NCBI GenBank assembly: GCA_002480935.1 | Contig: DLDC01000236.1 | Coordinates: 3,173-12,618 of the forward strand | Reading direction: 5' to 3' | Source: Prevotella sp. UBA7782 | GTDB lineage: Bacteria; Bacteroidota; Bacteroidia; Bacteroidales; Bacteroidaceae | DNA length: 9,446 nucleotides | Part shown: positions 1-7,552 of the stretch, piece by piece | Numbering within the stretch: position 1 is the stretch's first letter | How the letters are laid out: every line of letters starts with the position of its first letter | The notes under the pieces: generated by a model | The model's database searches: none | Told to the model about the DNA's origin: nothing | What the model saw: only the letters and a program-made list of their open reading frames with translations | Position numbers and translations under genes: made by a program

Positions 1-593
1 ACCTCGTGGACCATCTCGGGGTCGAGCGCCGAGGTGGGCTCGTCAAAGAGCATCACGTCGGGGTTCATGGCCAGTGCGCGCGCTATGGCCACGCGCTGCC
101 GTTGCCCACCCGACAGGCTGTCGGGCCATTCGTCAGCCTTGTCGGCCAATCCTATGCGCTGCAAGAGCTGCATGGCCGTGTCTGAAGCTTCCTGCCGTGA
201 CATCTTGCCCAGCGTGACCGGAGCCAGCATAATGTTGCGGCGTATGGTGAGATTGGGAAAGAGATTGAACTGCTGAAACACCATGCCGATGCGCTCGCGC
301 ATCTTGTTGATGTCTATCTCGGGCGATGTTATGTCGGTGCCCTCGAAGTATATGTGTCCGGAGGTGGGCTTCTCCAGCAGGTTGATGCTGCGCAGGAAGG
401 TGGATTTACCACAACCCGACGGACCGATGATGGCTATCACCTCGCCTTGGCGCACGGTGGTGGATATGTCTCTGAGCACGGTGTGGCTGCCGAAAGCCTT
501 GTGCAGATGCTCTATACAGATGAGCGGCTTGCGCCCATCGGCAGGGCTCAGGATGGGCTCAGCGCCCTGATGTGTGTTATCTGATGCGTTCAT
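1..593 (-). CDS. Polar amino acid ABC transporter ATP-binding protein (GlnQ/HisP-like), 3' end outside window
   Basis: Cytoplasmic ATPase that should power the binding protein-permease fusion encoded just upstream. The frame opens with ATG at 593 and runs off the left edge, giving 197 complete codons of a family usually about 240-250 residues long. The nucleotide-binding motifs are all readable: Walker A GPSGCGKST (57-65), Q-loop QQFNLF (107-112), signature LSGGQ (160-164), Walker B VMLFDE (180-185) and D-loop SALD (188-191). The H-loop lies beyond the window. Family homology normally begins near residue 23 (PLICIEHLHKAFG), so the first 20 or so residues are a short extension; I see no better in-frame start. 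The ATG lies 17 bases inside the end of the fusion gene, which suggests translational coupling and equal production of both parts. The family handles glutamine, histidine, arginine and similar solutes; the exact substrate is not readable here. Confidence 0.93.
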   Translation of the reverse strand, partial: MNASDNTHQGAEPILSPADGRKPLICIEHLHKAFGSHTVLRDISTTVRQGEVIAIIGPSGCGKSTFLRSINLLEKPTSGHIYFEGTDITSPEIDINKMRERIGMVFQQFNLFPNLTIRRNIMLAPVTLGKMSRQEASDTAMQLLQRIGLADKADEWPDSLSGGQRQRVAIARALAMNPDVMLFDEPTSALDPEMVHE

Positions 594-2067
594 TGCTTCT
601 TAATTTCTTTTCGAGTGCGCCCACGGCCGACGACAGTGTGAGCACGATGGCCAGGTAGATGAGAGCCACGATGCCCAAGGGCAGCATGGCATCGTAAGTA
701 ATGCTTCGTATGATGTCACTGCCTTTGGTAAGGTCCATAAGCCCTATGTAACCGCTGATAGACGTTTCCTTGAGCAGTGTGATAAGTTCATTGCCTATTG
801 CAGGCAGCACATTCTTGAAGGCTTGTGGCAGGATGACGTGGCGCAATGTCTGCCCGTAGCTGAGTCCCAACGAGCGTCCGGCCTCCAGCTGTCCACGATC
901 TACCGACATAATGCCGCTGCGCACCACCTCGGCAAGATAGGCCGACGAGTTGATGCCAAAGGCCACTACGGCCACAAACACCTTGCTCACATCGGCCGCG
1001 GCAAAGATAACATAGTAGATGATGAGCAGTTGCACCATGGTTGGCGTGCCCCTTATCACCACCAGGAAGAGCTTGCACAGGGCGTTGGCCACTACATAAC
1101 GCCCCGTGCGGTCGTGTGTGGTGCGCACAATGGCGATGAGTGAGCCCAGAAAAAGGGATATGAGAATGGCAAAGAAGGTGATGATGAGGGTGTTGCCCAG
1201 TCCTTGCAGCAAGTAGAGATAGCGGCCGTCTACCAGAAAGTCTTGCCTAAACTTCTGTCCTAACGACTGCGCCGCCTGCCTATGCGCGGCCACCGGAACG
1301 ATGATGACCTGCTTGCTCTGGGCATAGCACTGTGTGAAGCACACGTTCTTCCGGCGGTCGGGGGTCACCGTGAGGGCTGATGCTCCCACGTCGGCCTTGC
1401 CCGTCTGCACGGAGGTGAGCACGGCATCGAAGTTCATATCCTCTACTTGCAGTGTCATGCCCAGCACATCGGCCACGGCCTGCATGATGTCGATGTCTAT
1501 GCCCACGATGCGTCCGTCCTGATAATACTCATAAGGCTTGAAGGTGGCATTGGTGGCCACCACGAGCCTGCCGTTGGGTCTGCCTATGGCTTTGGGCTGA
1601 TAGGCCACGCCCATTCCGCCCTGCACGTGGCGCCGGCGTATGGAGTCGAGCGTGCCATCGTTGGCCAAGAGCCTCAGCGCATGGTTTATCTGCCGTGCCA
1701 GACTCTGCCTGTCGCGGCTCACGCAAAAGGCATAATCGTCTTTGCTGAAAGCCTGGGGCAGCAGTGCCAGACCGTCGTTCTGCGCCACAAAGGCACGCGC
1801 CGGAAGCTCATCTTCTATCACGCAGTCCACCTTGCCTTGCATCAGCGCCTGTATGGCATCGGCCGTCTTGGTGAACCGCTCCACCTGTGTGCCCTCCTTG
1901 TCATGCTCCATGGCCGAAGCCTTTGTGTCAGCCACGGTGCCCAGCTGCACACCTATGCGGCTGCCGGGCAGGTCGGCCTGCGAGCGTACCACCTTTTTGC
2001 GGCCTCCGCAACAGCACAGCACGACGAGCATGCAAAGGCACAACATTGTCTTGATAATGTATCTCAA
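577..2067 (-). CDS. Amino acid ABC transporter: solute-binding domain fused to permease, binding lobes in swapped order
   Basis: Inner-membrane component of a polar amino acid importer, 496 residues from a TTG at 2067. Order: hydrophobic N-terminal signal or anchor (about 8-20, cysteine-rich, with a weak lipobox-like end at C18-C20); solute-binding lobe 2 (about 30-150) with VQLGTVAD (40-47), VIEDELPA (83-90) and the closing helix ending GTLDSIRRR; a linker; solute-binding lobe 1 (about 167-257) with RLVVATNATFKPYEY and TVTPDRR (233-239, R238 matching the carboxylate-binding Arg of GlnH/HisJ); then a permease domain (about 285-490) of roughly five membrane spans with the EAA loop E395-A396...G401...I412-L413-P414 that docks on the ATPase. 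GlnH-type proteins have lobe 1 first, so the lobes are permuted. Start: TTG 2067 gives a basic n-region (R2, K6); ATG at 2046 (residue 8) is the alternative and lacks positive charge. An in-frame stop at 2107-2109 limits extension upstream. Overlaps the ATPase gene by 17 bases. Substrate unknown, probably a polar amino acid. Confidence 0.92.
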   Translation of the reverse strand: MRYIIKTMLCLCMLVVLCCCGGRKKVVRSQADLPGSRIGVQLGTVADTKASAMEHDKEGTQVERFTKTADAIQALMQGKVDCVIEDELPARAFVAQNDGLALLPQAFSKDDYAFCVSRDRQSLARQINHALRLLANDGTLDSIRRRHVQGGMGVAYQPKAIGRPNGRLVVATNATFKPYEYYQDGRIVGIDIDIMQAVADVLGMTLQVEDMNFDAVLTSVQTGKADVGASALTVTPDRRKNVCFTQCYAQSKQVIIVPVAAHRQAAQSLGQKFRQDFLVDGRYLYLLQGLGNTLIITFFAILISLFLGSLIAIVRTTHDRTGRYVVANALCKLFLVVIRGTPTMVQLLIIYYVIFAAADVSKVFVAVVAFGINSSAYLAEVVRSGIMSVDRGQLEAGRSLGLSYGQTLRHVILPQAFKNVLPAIGNELITLLKETSISGYIGLMDLTKGSDIIRSITYDAMLPLGIVALIYLAIVLTLSSAVGALEKKLRSNERIR

Positions 2068-2087
2068 AGCTTTGTATAATTTTCCGG

Positions 2088-2095
2088 CAAAATTA
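2088..2095 (-). promoter_or_regulatory. Possible Bacteroidetes -7 promoter box for the amino acid ABC transporter operon
   Basis: On the minus strand this reads TAATTTTG, an exact match to the Bacteroidetes -7 consensus TAnnTTTG. It lies 20 bases upstream of the TTG start and 41 upstream of the alternative ATG, and it sits downstream of the preceding operon's terminator. I found no TTTG at the expected -33 distance, and the stretch is AT-rich, so a chance match is quite possible. Confidence 0.3.
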
Positions 2096-2182
2096 AGAAA
2101 AAACCATTAAAAGGCGCATGTCGGCACGCTTTTTATCATCTTTTCACCCTTCCGGGCCCTTCAGCTGCCCGCTTGCAAGATG

Positions 2183-2221
2183 AAAAAAAAACGGTTGGTA
2201 CCCTCCTTCAGGCACCAACCG
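2183..2221 (-). terminator. Rho-independent terminator of the SusCD operon
   Basis: Read on the minus strand, an 8-bp perfect stem (CGGTTGGT pairing with ACCAACCG, plus strand 2214-2221 and 2192-2199) has a 14-base loop region. It is followed at once by nine T residues (plus-strand A-run 2183-2191). It starts 23 bases after the susD-like stop codon at 2245. The T-run lies only on the minus-strand exit side, so the terminator acts in that direction. It separates the SusCD unit from the ABC transporter unit. Confidence 0.88.
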
Positions 2222-2244
2222 CTCGTTAGTCATGTGTGTGAATA

Positions 2245-4080
2245 TTAATACAACGGATGCTGCTGACCTTGCAATCCCTTGTTGATGTCAATGATAGAAG
2301 TAGTGTTGAGCGGAAGTATTTCCACCTTGTTCTTCTCCAATCCACGGAAGAGAGAGGTTGTCATCCATGCTTCTTTTGCCGAGATGTTATGATTGCTGTT
2401 GATAAATCCCTTGGTAGCCTGAAACATATTCTGCACGGTATAGCCTTGCTTTGCATAAGCCGCAGAATCAGAACGAGTGATGGCAGTGTAGCTCATGCGC
2501 ACAAGAGGCGATTTAAATCCGCTTGGTGTCTCGGGCTTATAGGCCGCATAGCGGTCTATGTTGGCAAAGCGGCCCTCACCGGCAGCCATCTTCAACAGGT
2601 CGGCCTTGGTCTGCGTAAGTGTTTCATAGAGGATGTTCCATCTCACCAAATCGGTACGGCGCCATCCCTCAAAGCCCAGCTCCAGCTTTCTCTCTTCCTG
2701 AATGGCCTTCAAGAAAGCATCGTGCGCGGTAGGTATGTCGCCCACCTTTGAGGCGTCGCCACCGAAAGCGCGCAGGCGTACTTGGCGAAGTGCGTTGACA
2801 GCTTCGGGCGTAGCGCCATTGTTCAGCTCATTGAGAGCCTCAGCATACATAAGCAACACGTCAGAATATCTGAGCAGAGGAAAGTCTATCTCCCTGACAT
2901 TCACTTTCGCACCCGCATCAGTTTTCCAGTCTACACGAAACTTTCCGATGGTCATACTGGGATAGCCATTCAGCTTTCTGGTGCCCACTTTGTCTTTTGT
3001 TCCGTCATAGCCATAATTGCAAATAGCCACGTCGCGGCGCTGGTCGCCATCAGCAAAGTCGAAGTAATAAACGGGATTGGCTATCATTTGTGGCGCAGCC
3101 TTGCCATACATCGTATTAGTGTGTGAGAAGATGCCGTTGGTGTAACCTACGTTATAGCTGCTCACCTGTGTGCCATACTGGCCCACCTGAAGCATGGTCT
3201 CTTTGTCGAACTTCTTCTCAAGAATGTCTCTCCACACCGTTTCATAAGATGGCAGCAAAGAGTTTTCGCCCCGGTCGATTACTGCCTTGCAGGCATCTGC
3301 CGCAATCTGATAGAGCTGTCTGATGCGCGCTTCATCGCTACGCTTGGCCATCTTTACGGAAGAGGGATCGTAAGTGTTGAGATCCCATCTGAGCGAATAG
3401 CCTGCCGCATAGAGGGCTATACGGGCCAATGTGCCGTAAGCGGCGTTTTTGGTAAAGCGCTCGCTCTCACTTCCGACCGTCTTCTCGCTGGCCCACGACA
3501 GCAGTGACACGGCACGCTGCATATCGGCTATGATATGGTCGTATATGGTGTCACGGCTTGTGCGTGACGAGTAGAAGCTGCTGGCGTCTGAAGTAGGCGT
3601 GGTGATGAAAGGCACATCACCGAAAAAGCGTATCAAATTGAAATAGTTCTCGGCACGTATGGCCAAAGCCTCACCCAACAGATGATTGAGCTTTTTCTGC
3701 TCGGAAGCATCAGTGCTGCTCATGCCCTGCAACTTCTTGATGCACACATTGGCATACTCGATGCCCTTATACATCGCGTTATACAAGCCGGTAGGCGCAT
3801 TAGACGACGTATAGACATAATTAGCTATCTGATTTTTGGAGTTTGTCTCACCCTCGGTAGAGAAGCATTCGTCGGTGCCCATACCGAGCTGATAGAAGAA
3901 CTCGCGGTTGAATGTCTGAGGATAGCACCCCAACACGGCCATCTCTGCCTTGTTGACATCCTCGAAAACCGTTTCACTGTTATACTTGCTTTCTGAAGGC
4001 ATGTCAAGATAATCGCTGCATGAGGCAAGCCCCAACATCATCAGCGCAGACATGCACAGGCATATTATATTCTTTTTCAT
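2245..4080 (-). CDS. SusD/RagB-family outer-membrane nutrient-binding lipoprotein
   Basis: Surface lipoprotein expected to form the lid over the adjacent SusC-like channel and capture the nutrient. It has 611 residues, in the usual size range. A signal peptide (1-20) ends in the lipobox LASC with lipidated C21, followed by the typical SDYLD. The N-terminal SusD-like part contains helical TPR-type segments, including RAENYFNLIRFFGDVPFIT (142-160). The C-terminal SusD domain shows FPLLRYSDVLLMYAEALNE (400-418), NALRQVRLRAF (429-439) and ERKLELGFEGWRRTDLVRW (463-481), all hallmark family blocks. The ATG at 4080 immediately precedes the signal peptide. The gene follows the SusC-like stop by 19 bases and ends just before a terminator, so it is the last gene of a two-gene operon. 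Ligand (glycan, peptide or other) cannot be read from the sequence; there is no neighbouring enzyme to suggest it. Confidence 0.97.
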   Translation of the reverse strand: MKKNIICLCMSALMMLGLASCSDYLDMPSESKYNSETVFEDVNKAEMAVLGCYPQTFNREFFYQLGMGTDECFSTEGETNSKNQIANYVYTSSNAPTGLYNAMYKGIEYANVCIKKLQGMSSTDASEQKKLNHLLGEALAIRAENYFNLIRFFGDVPFITTPTSDASSFYSSRTSRDTIYDHIIADMQRAVSLLSWASEKTVGSESERFTKNAAYGTLARIALYAAGYSLRWDLNTYDPSSVKMAKRSDEARIRQLYQIAADACKAVIDRGENSLLPSYETVWRDILEKKFDKETMLQVGQYGTQVSSYNVGYTNGIFSHTNTMYGKAAPQMIANPVYYFDFADGDQRRDVAICNYGYDGTKDKVGTRKLNGYPSMTIGKFRVDWKTDAGAKVNVREIDFPLLRYSDVLLMYAEALNELNNGATPEAVNALRQVRLRAFGGDASKVGDIPTAHDAFLKAIQEERKLELGFEGWRRTDLVRWNILYETLTQTKADLLKMAAGEGRFANIDRYAAYKPETPSGFKSPLVRMSYTAITRSDSAAYAKQGYTVQNMFQATKGFINSNHNISAKEAWMTTSLFRGLEKNKVEILPLNTTSIIDINKGLQGQQHPLY

Positions 4081-4099
4081 GATTGTTGCTTAATTAAAA

Positions 4100-7000
4100 T
4101 TAGAACGTAAGATTCATGCCAACTACGAAACTCTTTGAACGAGGATAGGCAGAATTGTCTATACCGGGCGTAAGGGCACTGGATGAAGCTGACACTTCAG
4201 GGTCGAAGCCGTCATATCCCGTAATGGTGCAAATGTTATTGAGCGTGGCATACAGTCGCAGGCTCTGCACCTTAACCTTTTGCATCCATGTCTTGGGGAA
4301 GGTATAACCCAAAGTGATGGTGCTCAGTCTGAGGTAGCTGCCGTCTTCTATATAGGTGTCGAGTGGGTCGGATATGGCTATTCTGTTGTCGCTGTGAACG
4401 CTCCACATCTGACTTTGTGCATGCTGATTGGGGTTGAGCTGAGCCAAACGAGCCAAGTCTGTTGTTTCCTTACCGGTGAGCGGATCGATCAAGGTATACC
4501 TGTTAGCCATGGCAGCCAGTGTGTTCTGGTTGGGCAAATAGGGGCCTATATATCGCTGGGTGTTCATGTTGAACACGTCGCCACCCACAGAGAAGTTCAT
4601 GAAGATATTCAGATCAAAGCCTTTGTAGCTGAACGTGTTGCCCAAACCACCGGTAAAATCAGGGTTGGCATTGCCTATCACGGTTCTGTCATCGGTGCTC
4701 CACACGGGATTGCCTTTGGCATCTGTCTGTCCTGCCGTGCACACATACTTCACGTCACCGGGCTTGACAGCGCTTCTGGTGCGTCCTTTCAGAGAAGGCA
4801 CACCATCCTTTAAGGTATATGAACCATCAGCATTTTGCGTAAAGTCGTCGGTGGTATAGACACCCGCAACCTTGTATCCATAGAACTGTCCTAAGGGCTT
4901 TCCCTCTTCTATCTTGAACCACATACGGCTGTCATAGTCCTGTATCATATAATTGTTTTCGCTGTCGCTGCCATACAGGCTTAACACTTTGTTGTGGTTG
5001 AAAGCGATATTAAGATTGGTGTTCCAAGTGAAGTTCTTGGTAGAGATATTGGTAGAATTCAATACAATCTCTACACCTGTGTTGCGTATAGAGGCCAGGT
5101 TCTGATACTGATAAGAATAGCCTGTAGATGTAGGAATGCGGTTTTGAATGAGCAGATTGTCTGACTTGTTGTTGTAATAGTCGATGCTTCCGTTCAGCCT
5201 TCCTTTGAAGAAGCCGAAGTCAAGACCCACATTTAAAGTAGTGGTTTTCTCCCATTTCACCTCGGGATTACCAACCGTTGAACCCGGAACGAGGGTAGGT
5301 ATCACCTCAGAGCCATTGGTATAATAGCCTGCTCCATAGTCCGTGGCATACATATTGTCATCTATATTGTCGTTGCCGGTGGTACCTATACCTACTCTCA
5401 GCTTCAAGTTTGACAGCCAGTCTTTGGTGGGTCGCATCCAAGACTCCTCAGTGATGCGCCATGCAGCACTTGCTGATGGGAACCAACCCCACTTATGCCC
5501 CTTGCCGAACTTAGAGCTGCCATCGGTACGCAGGGTAGCTGTGAGGAGGTATCTTTCGTTCCAGTTGTAAGAAGCTCTGCCGAAGAAAGAAACCAATCCA
5601 CGCTCGCTCTTGCCCGATGCCCAAGAATAAGGAGTAGCCATCGTGACATTGTTCAAGCCGAAATTAGCCTCCGGGAAATTATGATACTCGTTGTTCAGAT
5701 TCATCTTTCCACGGTTGTAGACCTCATGTCCCAACAACACGTTCACGTGATGGAGCCCATACTTGTGCGCCCAGTTCAAGGTGTTGGTGATCTGCCAGGT
5801 AGATTGCTCGGCGTTGTTTCTGTATCCATAAGGGCCGCCATTGTTCTTTGCGGCACGTGTATAGCCCTTATCCCAATAGTCGGCACGCGCCTGCTGCCAC
5901 GTATAACTGTAGGCAGTGCGCCAGGTAAAGTCTTTCAGAAAGTCGAACTCTATACCTGCGTTCATCGTCCAGAGCCTTGTGCGCTTGGTATTATCTATAC
6001 TCTCGTTACTTAACAGCGGATTTTCTATATCATATTGAGAGTCGATAGACATCATGTCTTCAGAGATATCCTCGCCTAACATCTGCTCGTCTGTGAATCG
6101 GGCACCACCCGTCGCAGGCTGAAGAATAATGTTTTTGAGTGAGCCTGAGAGTGAACCGCCGCCCTCAAGTTTTGTGTTCTGAAAGCTCGTTGCAAAGTCA
6201 AAGCGCACGCCTTTCCACAACTCATGATTAAGTTTCAGGCGGATAGAATTCTTGTCAACGCCGTGCTTAGACAGTATACCGTCCTCACCCGTATAATTAT
6301 ATGATAGCAAATATTTGGTTTTATCATTTCCTCCGCTTATGCTCAGATTGTGATTCATCGACGTGCCTGTGCCTCCGAACACCTCATCTTGCCAGTCTAT
6401 GCCCTTACGGTTGGCATACATGTCGTTAATTCTGCTATAAGCACCTGTGTAAAAGTCGGCTGACGACACGTCACCACCATAGAAACTGGCAAAATTAGCC
6501 TCGTTTCCAGCCAGTGTCTGAAGCTCATACTCATACTTAACGTAATCGAGCGTACCCAATACATCCAACTTCTTGCCCAGCCAGTTCCAGCTATAATAAG
6601 TGTTATAGTTAACTTGTGTCTTTCCTTCCTTGGCACTCTTGGTGGTTATGATGATTACTCCGTTGGCACCTCTTGCACCATAAATGGCCGTAGCCGAGGC
6701 ATCCTTCATGATGTCGATGGTCTCTATATCGTTGATGTCTATCTGCTGCAAAGCATTCTCCATCTCAAAACCATCTACGATATACAATGGTGTGGTGCTC
6801 TGAGTGATAGATGTTCCGCCACGAACCGTTATGTTTACATCGGCACCGGGCGCTCCGCTCTGCGACACGATGTTCACACCGGCAGCCTTACCCTGCAGTG
6901 CTTCTGCGGCAGTGGCCACAGGCCTGGAAGCCAAGTCTTTGCCTCCTACGCTCACGGTACTACCTGTCAGGTCAGCCTTACGAACCTTGGCATAACCTAT

Positions 7001-7330
7001 TGCCACAACTTCGTCAAGCATTTGGGCATCTTCCTTAAGCACACAGTCGATGTTTGTGCGATTCTGAACATTCACCATCAGGTCTGAAAAGCCCACATAG
7101 GTAATCTTCAGCTGCTTTGTTCCATCTGGCACTTGAATCTTAAACTTACCGTCAATGTCGGTTACCGCTCCTGCCTTCGTGCCGGGTGCAGTTACTGTAG
7201 CGCCGATAATCTCAGTGCCTTTCGCGTCTTTCACTGTACCAAATATCGTATGAGTCTGCGCTATACCGCTCAGACAGCACAGCAGCATCACCAACAATAC
7301 AAGGTAACGTTTCTTTAGTTTGTTGTTCAT
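4100..7330 (-). CDS. SusC/RagA-family TonB-dependent outer-membrane transporter
   Basis: Outer-membrane active importer energised by TonB-ExbBD; partner of the SusD-like lipoprotein downstream. It has 1076 residues. A signal peptide (about 1-24) is followed by a carboxypeptidase-regulatory-like beta-sandwich (about 28-100, with GTVKDAKGTEIIGATV), then the TonB-box-like DEVVAIGY (106-113). The plug domain (about 118-230) contains the family blocks GKAAGVNI, VRGGTSI, PLYIVDGFE and MKDASATAIYGARGANG. The rest is a beta-barrel ending in a terminal phenylalanine (VVGMNLTF), the usual barrel-assembly signal. There is no N-terminal STN signalling domain, so control through an anti-sigma factor is not expected. 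Full length, with no frameshift seen. The ATG at 7330 directly precedes the basic n-region NNKLKKR. Substrate unknown: the family imports glycans, peptides and other large solutes. Confidence 0.97.
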   Translation of the reverse strand: MNNKLKKRYLVLLVMLLCCLSGIAQTHTIFGTVKDAKGTEIIGATVTAPGTKAGAVTDIDGKFKIQVPDGTKQLKITYVGFSDLMVNVQNRTNIDCVLKEDAQMLDEVVAIGYAKVRKADLTGSTVSVGGKDLASRPVATAAEALQGKAAGVNIVSQSGAPGADVNITVRGGTSITQSTTPLYIVDGFEMENALQQIDINDIETIDIMKDASATAIYGARGANGVIIITTKSAKEGKTQVNYNTYYSWNWLGKKLDVLGTLDYVKYEYELQTLAGNEANFASFYGGDVSSADFYTGAYSRINDMYANRKGIDWQDEVFGGTGTSMNHNLSISGGNDKTKYLLSYNYTGEDGILSKHGVDKNSIRLKLNHELWKGVRFDFATSFQNTKLEGGGSLSGSLKNIILQPATGGARFTDEQMLGEDISEDMMSIDSQYDIENPLLSNESIDNTKRTRLWTMNAGIEFDFLKDFTWRTAYSYTWQQARADYWDKGYTRAAKNNGGPYGYRNNAEQSTWQITNTLNWAHKYGLHHVNVLLGHEVYNRGKMNLNNEYHNFPEANFGLNNVTMATPYSWASGKSERGLVSFFGRASYNWNERYLLTATLRTDGSSKFGKGHKWGWFPSASAAWRITEESWMRPTKDWLSNLKLRVGIGTTGNDNIDDNMYATDYGAGYYTNGSEVIPTLVPGSTVGNPEVKWEKTTTLNVGLDFGFFKGRLNGSIDYYNNKSDNLLIQNRIPTSTGYSYQYQNLASIRNTGVEIVLNSTNISTKNFTWNTNLNIAFNHNKVLSLYGSDSENNYMIQDYDSRMWFKIEEGKPLGQFYGYKVAGVYTTDDFTQNADGSYTLKDGVPSLKGRTRSAVKPGDVKYVCTAGQTDAKGNPVWSTDDRTVIGNANPDFTGGLGNTFSYKGFDLNIFMNFSVGGDVFNMNTQRYIGPYLPNQNTLAAMANRYTLIDPLTGKETTDLARLAQLNPNQHAQSQMWSVHSDNRIAISDPLDTYIEDGSYLRLSTITLGYTFPKTWMQKVKVQSLRLYATLNNICTITGYDGFDPEVSASSSALTPGIDNSAYPRSKSFVVGMNLTF

Positions 7331-7514
7331 AATATTTAAAATGTAATTAATAGATATGTTTTTAATTCTCTGTTAAATGGGTCAGGCAATGCAAAAATTC
7401 ACATCTTTGACTGCCGGTGCCATTGCTTTAAGCGTTTGTTTGGCTTACTTATCCCAGCAAGAAGCCTTCGTAGGATGACCTTTATAATACTCTGAAACTC
7501 TTTGATAAACTGAA
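7331..7514 (-). other. Leader/upstream region of the SusCD operon
   Basis: Non-coding stretch between the hairpin after rnc and the SusC-like start; no reading frame of note on either strand. The 50 bases next to the start codon are strongly AT-rich, as is common in Bacteroidetes leaders. Near matches to the -7 box TAnnTTTG occur on the minus strand at 7399-7392 (AATTTTTG) and 7345-7338 (TACATTTT), but neither has a TTTG at -33 spacing. The second would leave almost no leader. A promoter must lie here if the hairpin upstream terminates, but I cannot place it confidently. No riboswitch or operator was recognised. Confidence 0.5.
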
Positions 7515-7552
7515 AATCAGCCTAGAGCTATCAGATAGCTGCTAGGCTGGTT
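7515..7552 (-). terminator. Strong imperfect hairpin after rnc, probable terminator of the fabF-rnc unit
   Basis: Inverted repeat with arms CAGCCTAG (7518-7525) and CTAGGCTG (7542-7549), then, past a one-base bulge (7541), AGCTAT (7526-7531) and ATAGCT (7535-7540) around a CAG loop. That is 14 paired bases, plus outer A-T pairs beyond position 7517/7550. It lies about 40 bases after the rnc stop. On the minus-strand transcript it is followed by ATTTTCAGTTTATC, a short and imperfect U-rich run. Termination is the simplest reading; an RNA-processing stem is the alternative. Confidence 0.6.

Noticed and set aside
1529..1990. Two complete tandem binding domains in the fusion
   Set aside because: Each lobe is represented once only: there is no lobe 1 sequence before residue 30 and no lobe 2 sequence between about 257 and the first permease span.
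577..2067. Fusion gene as a frameshift or assembly artefact
   Set aside because: A single frame runs through both lobes and the permease with intact motifs and no stop; a frameshift would not reverse lobe order.
1447..2079. 210-codon open frame on the plus strand
   Set aside because: It lies wholly antisense to the binding protein-permease fusion, has a histidine-rich composition typical of antisense reading of GC-rich codons, and shows no recognisable domain.
2111..2136. Hairpin-like GCG...CGC followed by T-run on the plus strand, as a terminator
   Set aside because: The stem is only about three pairs, and there is no plus-strand gene for it to end.
4280..4813. 177-codon open frame on the plus strand
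   Set aside because: Antisense to the beta-barrel part of the SusC-like gene, which has a convincing full-length protein; no domain or signal seen in the antisense frame.
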